DNA of 64,000 bases, from the NCBI RefSeq assembly GCF_040183065.1, contig NC_091119.1, positions 206,295,298 through 206,359,297 of the forward strand, given 5' to 3'. Made by a program: the position numbers and the translations under genes. Source of the stretch: Periplaneta americana. Its lineage: Eukaryota > Arthropoda > Insecta > Blattodea > Blattidae. The notes under the pieces are model-generated. The model saw nothing but the letters and a program-made list of their open reading frames with translations, had not been told where the DNA came from and did not search any database. Each line of letters starts with the position of its first letter. The first letter of the stretch is position 1. Below, one piece after another: positions 12,841 through 21,527 of the stretch.

Positions 12841-15800
12841 GCCTACTATTATGCATTTATAATCCTAACATACCTATCTCAGGTAAAACTGGGTTCTCTG
12901 TAAAATTGGAGTATAATAAATAAATAAATAAATTGTGAAGATTTATCAACCCATACTTCATCTCACAATGTCTGACAGGAGAATTAAGCAATGCCGACAG
13001 AGTAGGAGACAAGTAAAATTGCTATTCAACCAATGACAGAGGTCTCATTCCATACTTGTCTTGAAGTTGTGTGGGGGTAGAACGTTTCTGATAGCCCAGC
13101 TTCAAATCAAATTTGGAATCAGACCTCTGCCATTGGTTGAAAATCAATTACACTTATCTCCTCCTCTGCCCACAATGTTTAAATCTCTTGTCAGATATTA
13201 TGGAAGGAAGTATAGACGGTATACCAAATCCGTCAATCATCAAAGTCGTACTGGTCAAGATCTGAGAGGTTGGGCTTAAACGTTATGACTAGCAGCAGGA
13301 TTCATATGCAAATGCATATTTTTAATGATCAGCTGATAGGCATTCAAAAAACATTTTATGCAAGTCTGTGATAATCAACATGCAAAGTTAATAGTACATA
13401 TTTTTGCTTATTTCATGTAAGATTCAATCAATCATTTGTTCATTTTCCAGGACTGTCCTGACGGGTATTTCAAGAATAGTAAGTATTTATGTACTTACTT
13501 ACTTACTGCCTTTCAAGGAACCCAGAGGTTCATTGCCGCCCTCACATAAGTCCGCCATTGCTCCCTATCCTGAGCAAGATTAATCCAGTCTCTATCATCG
13601 TATCCCACCTCCCTCAAATCCATTTTAATATTATCTTCCCATCTACGTCTCGGCCTCCCTAAAGGTCTTTTTCCCTCCGGCCTCCCAACTAACACTCTAT
13701 ATGCATTTCTGGATTCGCCTATACGTGCTACATGCCCTGCCCATCTCAAACGTCTGGATTTAATGTTCCTAATTATATCAGGTGAAGAATATAATTCGTG
13801 CAGTTCTGTGTTGTGTAACTTTCTCCATTCTCCTGTAACTTCATCCCTCTTAGCCCCAAATATTTTCCTAAGCACCTTATTCTCAAACACCCTTAACCTA
13901 TGTTCCTCTCTCAAAGTGAGAGTCCAAGTTTCACAACCATACAGAACAACCGGCAATATAACTGTTTTATAAATTCTAACTTTCAGATTTTTTGACAGCA
14001 GACTGGATAATAGTATTTATGTACATGAAATATAAAAAAAAAATCAACTGATTACAGTTAAATAACCAAAGTATAACATAACGATGCCATCCGTTTTGTT
14101 GTTTCAATAAACACAGCTCGAAGGCAGTCGATTCTTAATATCGTAGCTTTTCTCTGAAAGGTACTCTTGTCATGACATTTTCCTTATCACGTAATTTGTA
14201 TTTCATTATAAACACAAGTTAAGCACGAGTGATATTGATGCATTATGAAGTAAGCGATATCTCTCTTCTCAATCGTTAAAAATACGTAAACATGCACACG
14301 TGTATGATGCAGGTAATTCCAAACGTACGAGGTTGTTTTGGAAAGCTTTGCCTCCTATTCTTTTTATTTTTAAATGGCTATAGTTATTCACGTAAAATAA
14401 AAAGTGATGACTTTCTGGGACTTTATTATTTATACATATCTATATAATTATTTCTCCACATACTCGACGACAGAATCACAGCCTAACTTCTGTCTGCACT
14501 GCATCATCATCAAAAAACGGTTCTCTCAGATGTTTTTTAAGTTTTGGTAACACCTGATCGGGACTGTATGGAGATGATTCAAAGACAGTAAAACCAAATC
14601 CAATCGTGCACAAAGTTTTCGGAATTCCAGTTCTGCGATTATCATCTGCACACGCTTCTTCCATTGTCACACAAGTTGAGAGTCACACTAGATATTATTG
14701 GGTTATTTTACGACGCTGTATCAACATCTAGATTATTTAGCGTCTGAATGATAGAAAGGTGATAATACCGGTGAAATGAGTGCGGGGTCCAACACCGAAA
14801 GTTACTCAGCATTTGCTTGTATTAGGTTGAGGGAAAACCCCGGAGAAAACCTCAACCAGGTAACTTACCCCGACCGGGATTCGAACCCGGGCCACCTGAT
14901 TTCGCAGCCAGACGCACTGACCGTTACTCCACAGGTGTGGACGTCACACTAGATTCATTATAAGCAAGAACAGGCCAAAGTCGGACAGTCTACTGATGTT
15001 TGCACATTGCTCTCTTTAAACAGCCTTCATTCTCCCGATAAATGTCAATCGGGGCCACAGTTTCTCCCGTCAGAAAAATCATCACAGAGCGCTGTTTCAG
15101 ACACATCGACATACTGCTGTTACACGCTGCCGTGTTTCATACTATAATTCAGAGCTATCTAGCGGCAGAGGTACAAAACTTGCGTCAGTGAAGCAGAAAA
15201 GTTAACTGATAAGTAGACTTCGTTGAATTGCCACACGCAGCATGCAATCAGGTTGCCGATGTATGTAGTATAGAAGAGGTGAGCGACCGCCCGGTCTCGT
15301 AGTATAAGCAGTTCATGTTAAGAGTTGCGACCGGTCCAAATAGATAGAGCAGGTACAGATCATGTATACCTATGTAAGCTCTTGTTTTTGCATTACTGTG
15401 GATGGAATAGTCAAAGTTTAACATTTGTTCAGTGCAGACAAGAATTCAATCAAACATACTACAATGAGAGTGTTGCTGTTCCAAATAATTGCCCCTGGAA
15501 TTCCCTTACCCCCGCAGCCAGTCTTAACCCGTTGGGGAACGTGGTTGGATGCTGGTAATAATAATATTACCTCAAAATAATGGAGGTCATTGATGCATTG
15601 GATAGCACAGACAGTTCCGCTGTTGCAGCTGTAAAATCATTGTCTTCTGAACAGCTATTGGAAGATATTCTGTTCATTGATTCTAATTTTAAAATCGTGT
15701 CCAAAAGCATCATCCTGTTAGAATCGTCTAAACTACAACTCTCAGAAGTACTTAATATAGTGGATAAAGTATCACAAACCGTTATCCAAAATAACAATTC

Positions 15801-18800
15801 ACTAATCTCAGAAAAAGTGAAATGCAAGTTGAGAAACATTATTGCTAAAAATTCTGGCTATTCACAACTTCGTATTATAAATGATGTACTATCAGGTGAC
15901 GACAAGACATCTGAAGTTGGTGTACTAAAAAGTAGTGACTTTCCGTTCTTCAAATATGTACATATTACATCGTGTGTTGTTGAACGTACATTTTCCCAAA
16001 ATAAAAACTGTTTAAGTGACCGTCGGAGGAGGTTACTTTGCAGTCGCTCAAAATGTACATAACTCTTCACCGCAATGCACATATTCAAGGATGATGTGAG
16101 TATCTTACATTAAATTTTAAGAGTTTATATCTCACTATAAAATAATTGTGTATTTACATGTTTAGACATTTCCTACTTCAATGATCATTCATTATATTTC
16201 TTGAATACAGGATACAGGTTTTATTGTAACCGCAGTATACTGCTCTATCCTTTGCACGCCTCCTTTCTCATACAGTCTATACCGCGTGCGCAGTAAACCT
16301 TGCGATTCTCGTGGCAATTCCATGAAGTCTACTGATAAGTGAGTGGAATGTACGAAAGCTAGTATTCCGAAATTTGTTAGCAATAACATAAGAAATTACG
16401 AGGCATTACTTTTCAAAACACTCTCGTACAACATCATATCCTAAGACAGAATGGGTGGTAAGAATAAACATGAGTATATAGTATATACTGGACTTTTTTA
16501 GTAAATACTCTTGTTAGTAAGAATAAAAACATTTGAGTATCTACTCATTTTGATTACATACTTATAACATGGAAGCATAGTAGAATATACTCAAGCGTCC
16601 ATCTTGTACAGAATATATACTCATACGTGATAAGAATAAAAGCTAGTAGCATAACTGGAATGCTAGAAATGGATTGTAATCTCTATCCAACATCCAGTAA
16701 TGACGATTTCCAGTACTATTTTCTTCTTTCCTGTTTATTAACGTCACTTATCTGATTCACTCTCCCTTTAATGTTTGTTTATTTATTTACTTACTTACTT
16801 AATTAATTAATTAATTAATTTAATGAATATATTTTATTTATTTATTTATTTGTTTATATATTTAACTAGTGGCTTGTGCAGCAAATGCTGCTGCAAACTA
16901 AGTTCGTTAGACGTTCAAATAAAAATTTTTCAGATTTATTTTCAATGAAGAATACTTGACATTTTGATAATTATTTGCTTCCATAATAATGAAACATACT
17001 CCCTCTGAATGGATTTTTAGGCCACATCCTTTTTTTGAAACTATCCACCCTCAGTTTTTGAGTTTCAACGCGGAAACGCAAGTATCAATGTCAGGACGAT
17101 AGCAGTAGCTGTTTCAGGTCATTGTGGATTGTAGGCAAAAGTTAAAAAAATGTCAGGTTTGCTAAGTTTTCGAACAATAGCATTTTGCTGCATGTAGAAC
17201 TTTAAATGTAGAGCGTAAAATCATTTTATCCTACTAAGAGATCATGCTGAAATGATCTGGAGACTACAAAATTTTCTAGGCCTCTTATTTTATTAGTAAG
17301 TAATACCTTTTGGTCTTTCCTTAGGAACTTTATTTTTTGCGCTCTCTAGATCCAATACTGAAGACAATGACACACATCAATATTTACATCACACCGCCAT
17401 TAAGTAATATGAAAAAGACCCAACCCCACTTGATTAAGAACTATAAAAATATTTGATTTTTAAAAACAATATTATCTTACGTAAGTTTTGTAGTTATATA
17501 TAGCCGCCACTCAGTAAATTATAGAAATGAAGATCTAAATTAAGATACTCTCTACATTTACTTACATAACCTCAAAACGTTTCACTTTCATGTCATCAAT
17601 ATAGCATTAATATTATGTATAATTAAAGAAAAATAGACGCATCATGACATTAACCATAGTAATATGTAATTTCTAAAATGGTAATAATGTCATCAAACCA
17701 CCTCAAGTTTCGTAGATTTGAATATCTAATAGACTATATATATCTGTACTCACAAAATTATACACTGCAGAATGAGACCTGCAAATTATTTTTAATAACA
17801 AATTGAATTTGAGCTCCAAATATGTCGGCAATCCTGCAGGCCTTCGTGTAATAGCCTATTGTTTATTGTAGTGTGTGTTTTGTTCTGAAATTCAATCAAG
17901 TCGGCCGTGATTCAATAAAATTAGTTCTCAAAACTGTCAACAGATGGATTTTGGAAAATAGGAAAATTATGTACGAAAATTGACATATCACTGAAAACTA
18001 CTACTTTTCCGAAAAACTTTGGGTTCCAAGCTTCAAAATGAGGGGCCATTTATTAAAATCCGTTCAGCCGTTTTCCCGTAATTTCCATTACCACTTCAAA
18101 TTATATATATATATAGATTATTTAATTTATTTAATTATTTATTTATGTATTTATTTTATTTATTTATTTATTTATAATTTATTTAATTTATTCAAATTAT
18201 TTATTTATCTTATTTACTTATTTATTTAATTAATTAATCACTTGGTATATTAATTAATTAATTTATTTATTTTATTTATTTTATTATTTCACTCATTTAA
18301 TTAATTTATGTAATTATTTATTTATGTATTTATTTATTTCATATATTTATTTTATTTAGTTCATTACTTCTTTCTTTACGTAATTTCTTTCTTTTAATTA
18401 TTTATTTAATTATTTGATTAATTTATTTAATTATTAATTTATTTTATTTATTTTTTAATTTATTCATGTTATTTGCAAAACAAATCACTACAGCATGCCG
18501 ATAGCATGTGAAAGTTTATAAAAAAAAAAACTGAGCATCACGGTGCAAAGTGGTCAAAGAGGATAGGTAACACGAGTATATGCTAACTTTTAAACGATGA
18601 AGAAGGCTGTAGAGGTGAGTACATATTGGCGTTAGATACAATGTCTTTATTCTTACGAAAATGAGTATGTTCTAGTGGTTACGAGTATATAATCACAGGA
18701 AGTGCTCATACTCAAAAGTATAAATCTTGAGAAAGTACTTAAGCTTTATTCTTACTAATGAATAGATAGGGCAGGCATCTCGCTCGGGACCTCTCATTTC

Positions 18801-20241
18801 ACAGTACCATACCTACGCATTATCTGTAACTAGGTCTCTAGGAGTATACGGAAAATTACACATTCATTGACAAAAACTCGATTTCAGATTAGCCATATTT
18901 ATTTTTTTAGTTTGTTATTTAACGACACTGTATCAACTACTAGGTTATTTAGCGTCGATGATATTGATGATAGCGAGATGGTATTTGGCGAAATGGGACC
19001 GAAGATTCGCCATAGATTACTTGACATTCGTCTTAAAGTTGGGGAAAACCTCGGGAAAAATCCCTACTCTTCGAAATCGACATCAAGCACCTCTTTCTAT
19101 CCCTCATCATAGAATGTCTATATACTCATCTTCCTATACTGTAGAAATACCTCGCCTCTGGAATTCGTTAACTAATGACGTCAGGGACTGCCGGACTTTA
19201 TCACAATTCAAAATTAAATTGGAAAATTTTGTCTTAGTTAATGTTTTTTAGGTACAGCTAGAAGTATTGATTTGTGTGTGTTTTTTTTCTTTTCTTTTTT
19301 TAATATAGATTAAAATTGCAAGTTTCTTTGTTTATGTTAGTTAATTAGTTAGAATACAATTAAGTATGATACTTAATCACTCATTTAAAGTTTGTGTGAC
19401 TGCAACCTGTGTATATTTTTGTGATGCTTTACTTTGTTTATAGTGTTTTTTTTCTCTCTCTCTTTATTTCTTGTGTAGCTTTACTTTGTCTATAGTTTTA
19501 TTTCATTGGGTTATTTTACGACGCTGTATCAACATCTATGTTATTTAGCGTCTGAATGAAATGAAGGTGATAATGCCGGTGAAATGAATCCGGGGTCCAG
19601 CACCGAAAGTTACCCATCATTTGCTCGTATTGGGTTGAGGGAAAACCCCGGAAAAAACCTCAACCAGGTAACTTGCCCCGAACCCGGGCCACCTGGTTTC
19701 GCGGCCAGACGCGCTGACCGTTACTCCACAGGTGTGGATCTTTGTCTATAGTGTTTTTTTTTTTTGTTTATTTCTATTATTGTATTTGTATTCCTGGTGT
19801 TGTGGAAGAGAAGGCCTGATAGCCTTAACTACACCAGAATAAATAAATATATATATATATATAATAAATAAATAAATAAATAAATAAATAATAAAGAAAC
19901 CAGGCAATCAGCCCAAGCAGGAATCGAACTCGCGTCTAGGCGCAACTCCGGATCGGCAGGAAAATGCTATAGCCCACTGCACTATGCCGGTGGCCTGATT
20001 TCAGATATTAATCTCGTTGCATTTTATATACTTTTCCATTGGAAATGGCCAAATCTTATAATCAAGAGATCTCTTAGTATAGTATAAATGTACAATATCG
20101 AATATTACTGAAAAGCTTACATTATGCGTCTAGAGGTACGCACATGTGCTGTTTTTAATATTATTTTGTGTTTTTTCAGCTGAAGAATGCAAGAAACACA
20201 GAGATAAAGTACTGAAAAAGACGTTCTCAGATCAATTCTAG
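9..20241 (+). CDS. OBP-1: Plus-C odorant-binding protein, 5'-partial (exons 3-9)
   Basis: Probable secreted carrier of small hydrophobic ligands. Exons joined in frame: 9-90, 182-234, 2417-2452, 8932-9067, 11745-11830, 13451-13478, 20180-20241 (TAG), 483 nt or 160 residues. All have AG acceptors and GT donors with phases matching OBP-2 and OBP-3. Exon 3 carries CC-X17-C; exon 5 is a 36-nt microexon reading CEQLCMCRRLHM (C-X3-C); exon 6 adds the next conserved Cys after 42 residues; exon 7 has C-X9-C; exon 8 continues C-X8-C-P; exon 9 has the last Cys after CP-X9. This is the Plus-C spacing. Exon 6 begins with an extra Cys. The signal-peptide exon and exon 2 should lie left of the window. AATAAA occurs at 20303-20308. 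Exon 3 begins TCA-TGC-TGT after a TAG acceptor at 6-8, one codon more than in OBP-2, so its left edge is the least certain. No function beyond the class can be read. Confidence 0.85.
235..2416. other. OBP-1 intron 4
   Basis: Begins gtaagt directly after exon 4 and ends tttcag. It contains the tRNA-derived SINE at about 935-1170. I see no further gene or recognisable element in 241-930 or 1175-2400. Confidence 0.7.
935..1172 (+). mobile_element. tRNA-derived SINE (family 1), near full length
   Basis: The head has a polymerase III A-box-like stretch (tggcgagttggtatagcg) and a B box (ggttcgattcc). The body ends in ttaaataaaacataac. A 5'-truncated copy of the same body lies at 58334-58480. The tRNA-like head is part of the SINE, not a working tRNA gene. 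Confidence 0.75.
2525..3375 (+). repeat. Dispersed repeat split by RTE copy 1
   Basis: Sequence before 2607 and after 3204 (gatcaaatttctgcacatt ... ttgaaatatctgaaagaat) matches the continuous stretch 54830-55095 in OBP-3 intron 4. It flanks a different exon side in each gene, so it is a dispersed repeat rather than conserved intron sequence. Confidence 0.65.
2607..3203 (+). mobile_element. RTE-type LINE 3' end, copy 1, with 13-bp TSD
   Basis: Encodes the C-terminal end of an RTE-like reverse transcriptase (YGCETWTL ... [12 protein letters not shown] ... RRLRWAGH ... [11 protein letters not shown], ending MNLRVP) and finishes in a (GTAA)n tail, as RTE elements do. Target duplication taatacactgctc at 2594-2606 and 3204-3216. 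The copy is 5'-truncated. It is inserted into a dispersed repeat whose uninterrupted form lies near 54833-55090. Confidence 0.88.
3439..3600. mobile_element. hAT-type MITE, 162 bp, perfect 8-bp TSD
   Basis: Ends are cagaggtcatcaaaac and the inverse of ggtgctgacgatcactg. They are flanked by the 8-bp duplication atctataa (3431-3438 and 3601-3608). It is related to 21361-21527 and to a worn copy near 37174-37310. Confidence 0.8.
3622..3842 (+). mobile_element. RTE-type LINE fragment, copy 2
   Basis: Short 3' fragment matching the same RTE family from the ATGGGCGAATCC region to MNLRVP, with an internal deletion (gtgttagttgggcgg reduced) and no clear (GTAA)n tail. Confidence 0.8.
3870..4885. repeat. 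1-kb dispersed repeat, inverted partner of 40920-41640
   Basis: From gattttgtgcgagatcgtgc to gagcggtatg near 4783 and onward, this matches 40920-41640 in reverse complement, with shared pieces such as ggaatttctaattagttgc (reversed) along its length. The copy here carries a foldback MITE at 4327-4546 and extra sequence at 4240-4326. Confidence 0.65.
4327..4546. mobile_element. Foldback MITE with about 97-bp arms
   Basis: The left arm (ttaggggagagtcgggtagt...) and the right arm (...actacccgactctcccctaa) pair almost perfectly over 4327-4425 and 4446-4546 with a short loop. It could form a long hairpin when transcribed. No protein is encoded. Confidence 0.8.
5185..5640 (-). pseudogene. RTE-type LINE, second family, C-terminal relic
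   Basis: Minus-strand reading shows FKRKVLRTKYGPANDEGSWR, ELYQLFKELDVCREIKARR and RKVGRPQLRWLDEVEKDVIA, the C-terminal part of an RTE-like reverse transcriptase of a different family from copies 1-9. Two frames are needed. Its reverse-transcriptase part continues at 6590-7300. Confidence 0.75.
5640..6560. other. Unidentified block inside an RTE relic
   Basis: Splits the second-family RTE. It contains tttttataaataaggg near 6060, which looks like a TATA box, and short repeated GTGTCGGCGGCCC pieces (6113 and 6203), so a solo LTR or other insertion is possible. I found no clear terminal repeat, target duplication or protein motif. Confidence 0.35.
6590..7300 (-). pseudogene. RTE-type reverse transcriptase relic (YADD box)
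   Basis: Minus-strand reading has QGDALACLLFN and the catalytic LAYADDIDIVGRS, followed by GLKVNEGKTKYM, TEFKYQGSLV and LLYGSETW. This is the palm and thumb of an RTE-like reverse transcriptase. It is truncated at both ends and shifted upstream of about 7115. Confidence 0.82.
7339..8756. mobile_element. hAT-like TIR element, 1.4 kb
   Basis: Perfect 27-bp inverted termini begin caaagctcggaacttgggg (7339) and end as its inverse at 8756. The flanks cttatgac and cttataac match at 7 of 8 bases, an 8-bp target duplication as in hAT elements. No transposase is seen inside. An AT-rich stretch ending in AAATAAAATAAAA near 8370-8390 may be the tail of a nested LINE. Confidence 0.7.
9137..9740 (+). pseudogene. 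GIY-YIG-like endonuclease relic, possibly Penelope-like element
   Basis: Broken reading with NYIRQTVRSFQTRHKEHITA followed by NSLIYAER, resembling the YIGQT-RS-F--R--EH part of GIY-YIG domains in Penelope-like retroelements. Several stops and shifts are present. The assignment rests on this short motif only. Confidence 0.45.
9962..11315. repeat. 38-bp minisatellite, about 35 copies
   Basis: Tandem units with core cttcatgaacaggtatgat followed by ataagtaatagtataataa, with spacing of 38 bp in regular units and shorter or longer variants. Each unit carries the palindrome TTCATGAA and a CAGGTATGAT that resembles a 5' splice donor on the gene strand. Lies wholly within OBP-1 intron 6. Confidence 0.92.
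11831..13450. other. OBP-1 intron 7
   Basis: Contains a LINE C-terminal relic (12045-12297) and an (ATT)n run at about 12788-12840. The stretch 12300-12780 is AT-rich without a recognised element. An inverted pair around 13023-13060 and 13110-13145 (caaccaatgacagaggtctc against gacctctgccattggttga) suggests a small foldback of about 120 bp. Confidence 0.6.
12045..12297 (+). pseudogene. I-group LINE C-terminal zinc-knuckle relic
   Basis: Reading LSGHGKFGSYFERF, then CACDDSLQTVQHLLLVC (C-X-C...H...C) to a stop at QKL. This GHG-F--Y--RF plus CCHC ending is typical of the C-terminus of I/Jockey-group non-LTR elements. 5'-truncated. Confidence 0.65.
13495..14011 (-). mobile_element. RTE-type LINE 3' end, copy 3, 16 nt after OBP-1 exon 8
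   Basis: Minus-strand C-terminal RTE domain (LYGCETWTL to MNLWVP) with a (TTAC)n tail facing the exon. The 13-bp duplication agtatttatgtac is at 13482-13494 and 14012-14024. The donor gtaagt at 13479-13484 overlaps the first three bases of the duplication and stays intact. Confidence 0.9.
14694..14942 (-). mobile_element. tRNA-derived SINE (family A) with 12-bp TSD
   Basis: The reverse strand has a B box (ggttcgaatccc) and a tRNA-like head at the right end, and a tail toward gttattttacgacgctg on the left. TSD gtcacactagat at 14682-14693 and 14943-14954. Same family as 19497-19739 and the relic at 44690-44885. Confidence 0.8.
15440..16090 (+). pseudogene. hAT transposase relic (C-terminal half)
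   Basis: The reading PPQPVLTRWGTWLDA, typical of hAT transposases, is followed after one frameshift by an open stretch of 160 codons (15580-16062) ending near VVERTFSQNKNCLSDRRRR, the start of the hAT dimerisation region. One further shift follows. The N-terminal half and ends are not seen. Confidence 0.8.
16864..18110 (+). repeat. Dispersed repeat, direct partner of 62970-64000
   Basis: Begins actagtggcttgtgcagcaa, as does 62970, and both stay alignable through gaccca(a)c near 17420. It ends with gttcagccgttttcccg and a short (TA)n. Its class is not assigned. Confidence 0.7.
18105..18475. repeat. ATTT-rich tract
   Basis: About 370 bp of imperfect (TTTA)n with AATT variants, directly after the dispersed repeat. 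Confidence 0.85.
18906..19063. mobile_element. SINE family B, partial
   Basis: Body sequence ttatttaacgacactgtatc ... gcgatagcgagatgg-type text shared with 46565-46818 and, inverted, with 54048-54256. It lacks the tRNA head because it is joined directly to the LINE 3' end that follows. Confidence 0.65.
19064..19862 (+). mobile_element. CR1/Jockey-type LINE 3' end, split by a SINE
   Basis: Encodes the end of the ORF (YTVEIPRLWNSLTNDVRDCR ... KIKLENFVLVNVF) and a 3' UTR ending gttgtggaagagaaggcctg ... accagaataaataaat. It matches the minus-strand copy at 27052-28235. A SINE with its own TSD interrupts the UTR. Confidence 0.8.
19497..19739 (-). mobile_element. SINE family A nested in a LINE 3' UTR
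   Basis: Same family as 14694-14942. The 13-bp duplication ctttgtctatagt occurs at 19484-19496 and 19740-19752, so it landed after the LINE. Confidence 0.82.
19905..19996 (-). mobile_element. SINE family B, tRNA-like head only
   Basis: The reverse strand has agtgcagtgggctatagc (A-box-like) and gagttcgattcctgc (B box), followed by gcttgggctgattgcctggt as in the head at 54048. Preceded by a (TAAA)n run. Confidence 0.6.
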
Positions 20242-20302
20242 ATGCAAACATGATATGTTACCGTTTCAAGGAATGGGTCTAGGCCTATATCTCAAGATAA
20301 GG

Positions 20303-20308
20303 AATAAA
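20303..20308 (+). terminator. Poly(A) signal of OBP-1
   Basis: AATAAA 62 nt after the OBP-1 stop codon, a normal distance for a short insect 3' UTR. Confidence 0.5.
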
Positions 20309-20697
20309 CGCATATTTCTTAAATTTAAACGATTTGCCCTAAAATAAAAATTTTATGAATTCATCTTGAACGAGACAAAAGAATGTTGTTCCTGAGTGTT
20401 CCTATTGTCCTTGCCTCATTCCATAATTTCATCACATGTATCACCGATACGGAATAAAACTCGCAATTACCGCATCGAGCGTTTCTATGAGAAGTAATTT
20501 TCTACAATCCCCCAATTAAATGATAACTCCTGAGTCTTGAGTTGAGAAGAAATTACCTATATTATGCACACCATTATCATTAGATACTACAGTCCGGATC
20601 AGCTTACTTAAAGGGAGAGGACTTTTTCTTTTTACCTTTTTCCTATTTGATGTAAAACATTAATTTTTTGTATGTAGAGAGCTCATGGCTATAGCAA

Positions 20698-21053
20698 CTT
20701 AAGGGGACACTCAACTTAAAAATTGCAGAAAAAGTGTCATAGAAATAAAAAATTAATTTCTACACTAATTTATGTGACAGAACTAAATTAATATGCAGAA
20801 TTCTTTCCCCATTCATTGAGAAGTCACAGTCAAATGCACAAAGCCAAAAAATAAGAAATGATAATTAAAAGTGATATTTCAATTAATGATTGATTAAAAA
20901 TTGAAATATTTTTTATTTTGAAAAGTATTGGATCTAATGAGCTGAGATTTTTGCATGTTACTTTCTATGTGTGTATTAAACTTTTTCTCCAAATTTGAAA
21001 AAGATTGGTCAAATAGGAAAAAAGTTCCAAATATAGTTGAGTGTCCTCTTAAG
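20698..21053. mobile_element. TTAA-flanked MITE, 356 bp (piggyBac-like ends)
   Basis: Inverted ends cttaaggggacactcaact (20698) and the inverse of agttgagtgtcctcttaag (21035-21053) match at 18 of 19 bases. TTAA at both edges fits piggyBac-type target duplication. No protein inside. Confidence 0.65.
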
Positions 21054-21360
21054 CAAATATAAATATTTTGAAAAAAAAATTTGGGGCTAGATTTGAAAAA
21101 AAAATCCCAATGCATGATATACTAAAACAATTATATCTAAGCCATTTTAAAGATTGATTCAAAGAGTTTTTTTTTACATTTTACTTGTAAAAGAATGCTC
21201 TACAAACTGTCTGTAACAGAATTTTGATATTAGACCCTACATTTATAAAATAAACAAATAAAACTTAATAACACTTTTTGCAAACAGACAGACATATTTT
21301 TTTAAACGAAATCAGTTAGTAAAATTCTGTTACAGAGTAAAGTTTCCTAATAGTCTAGAT

Positions 21361-21527
21361 CAGTGGTCGCCAACACTCGCTGAAATGTGCAATCCCGTGT
21401 GCACTGTCGTGCAGCAGGGAGAGATAGAGAGCATACCCGCTAGCAGCTACGGAGTGCACCATAGTGCACTGCGTTTTCCGCGGGTAAGAGAGACTGGCCT
21501 CAGTGTGCTCTGCGCTGACGACCCCTG
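21361..21527. mobile_element. hAT-type MITE, 167 bp, perfect 8-bp TSD
   Basis: Ends cagtggtcgccaacac and the inverse of gctgacgacccctg. The duplication gtctagat is at 21353-21360 and 21528-21535. Same family as 3439-3600. Confidence 0.85.

Larger units (their letters stand above)
13479..20179. other. OBP-1 intron 8 (6.7 kb)
   Basis: Contains RTE copy 3 (16 nt from the donor), a SINE (14694-14942), a hAT relic, a dispersed repeat (16864-18110), an ATTT-rich tract (18105-18470), a LINE 3' end with a nested SINE, and a tRNA-derived head near 19905-19996. The stretches 14025-14680, 14955-15430, 16090-16860 and 18480-18900 show nothing I can name. Confidence 0.65.

Noticed and set aside
14870-14942. 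tRNA gene on the minus strand
   Set aside because: Head of SINE family A with a target duplication around the whole unit; several copies exist in the window.
15580-16062. Host gene of 160 codons
   Set aside because: It is preceded by a hAT motif in another frame and ends in the hAT dimerisation region; a transposase relic.
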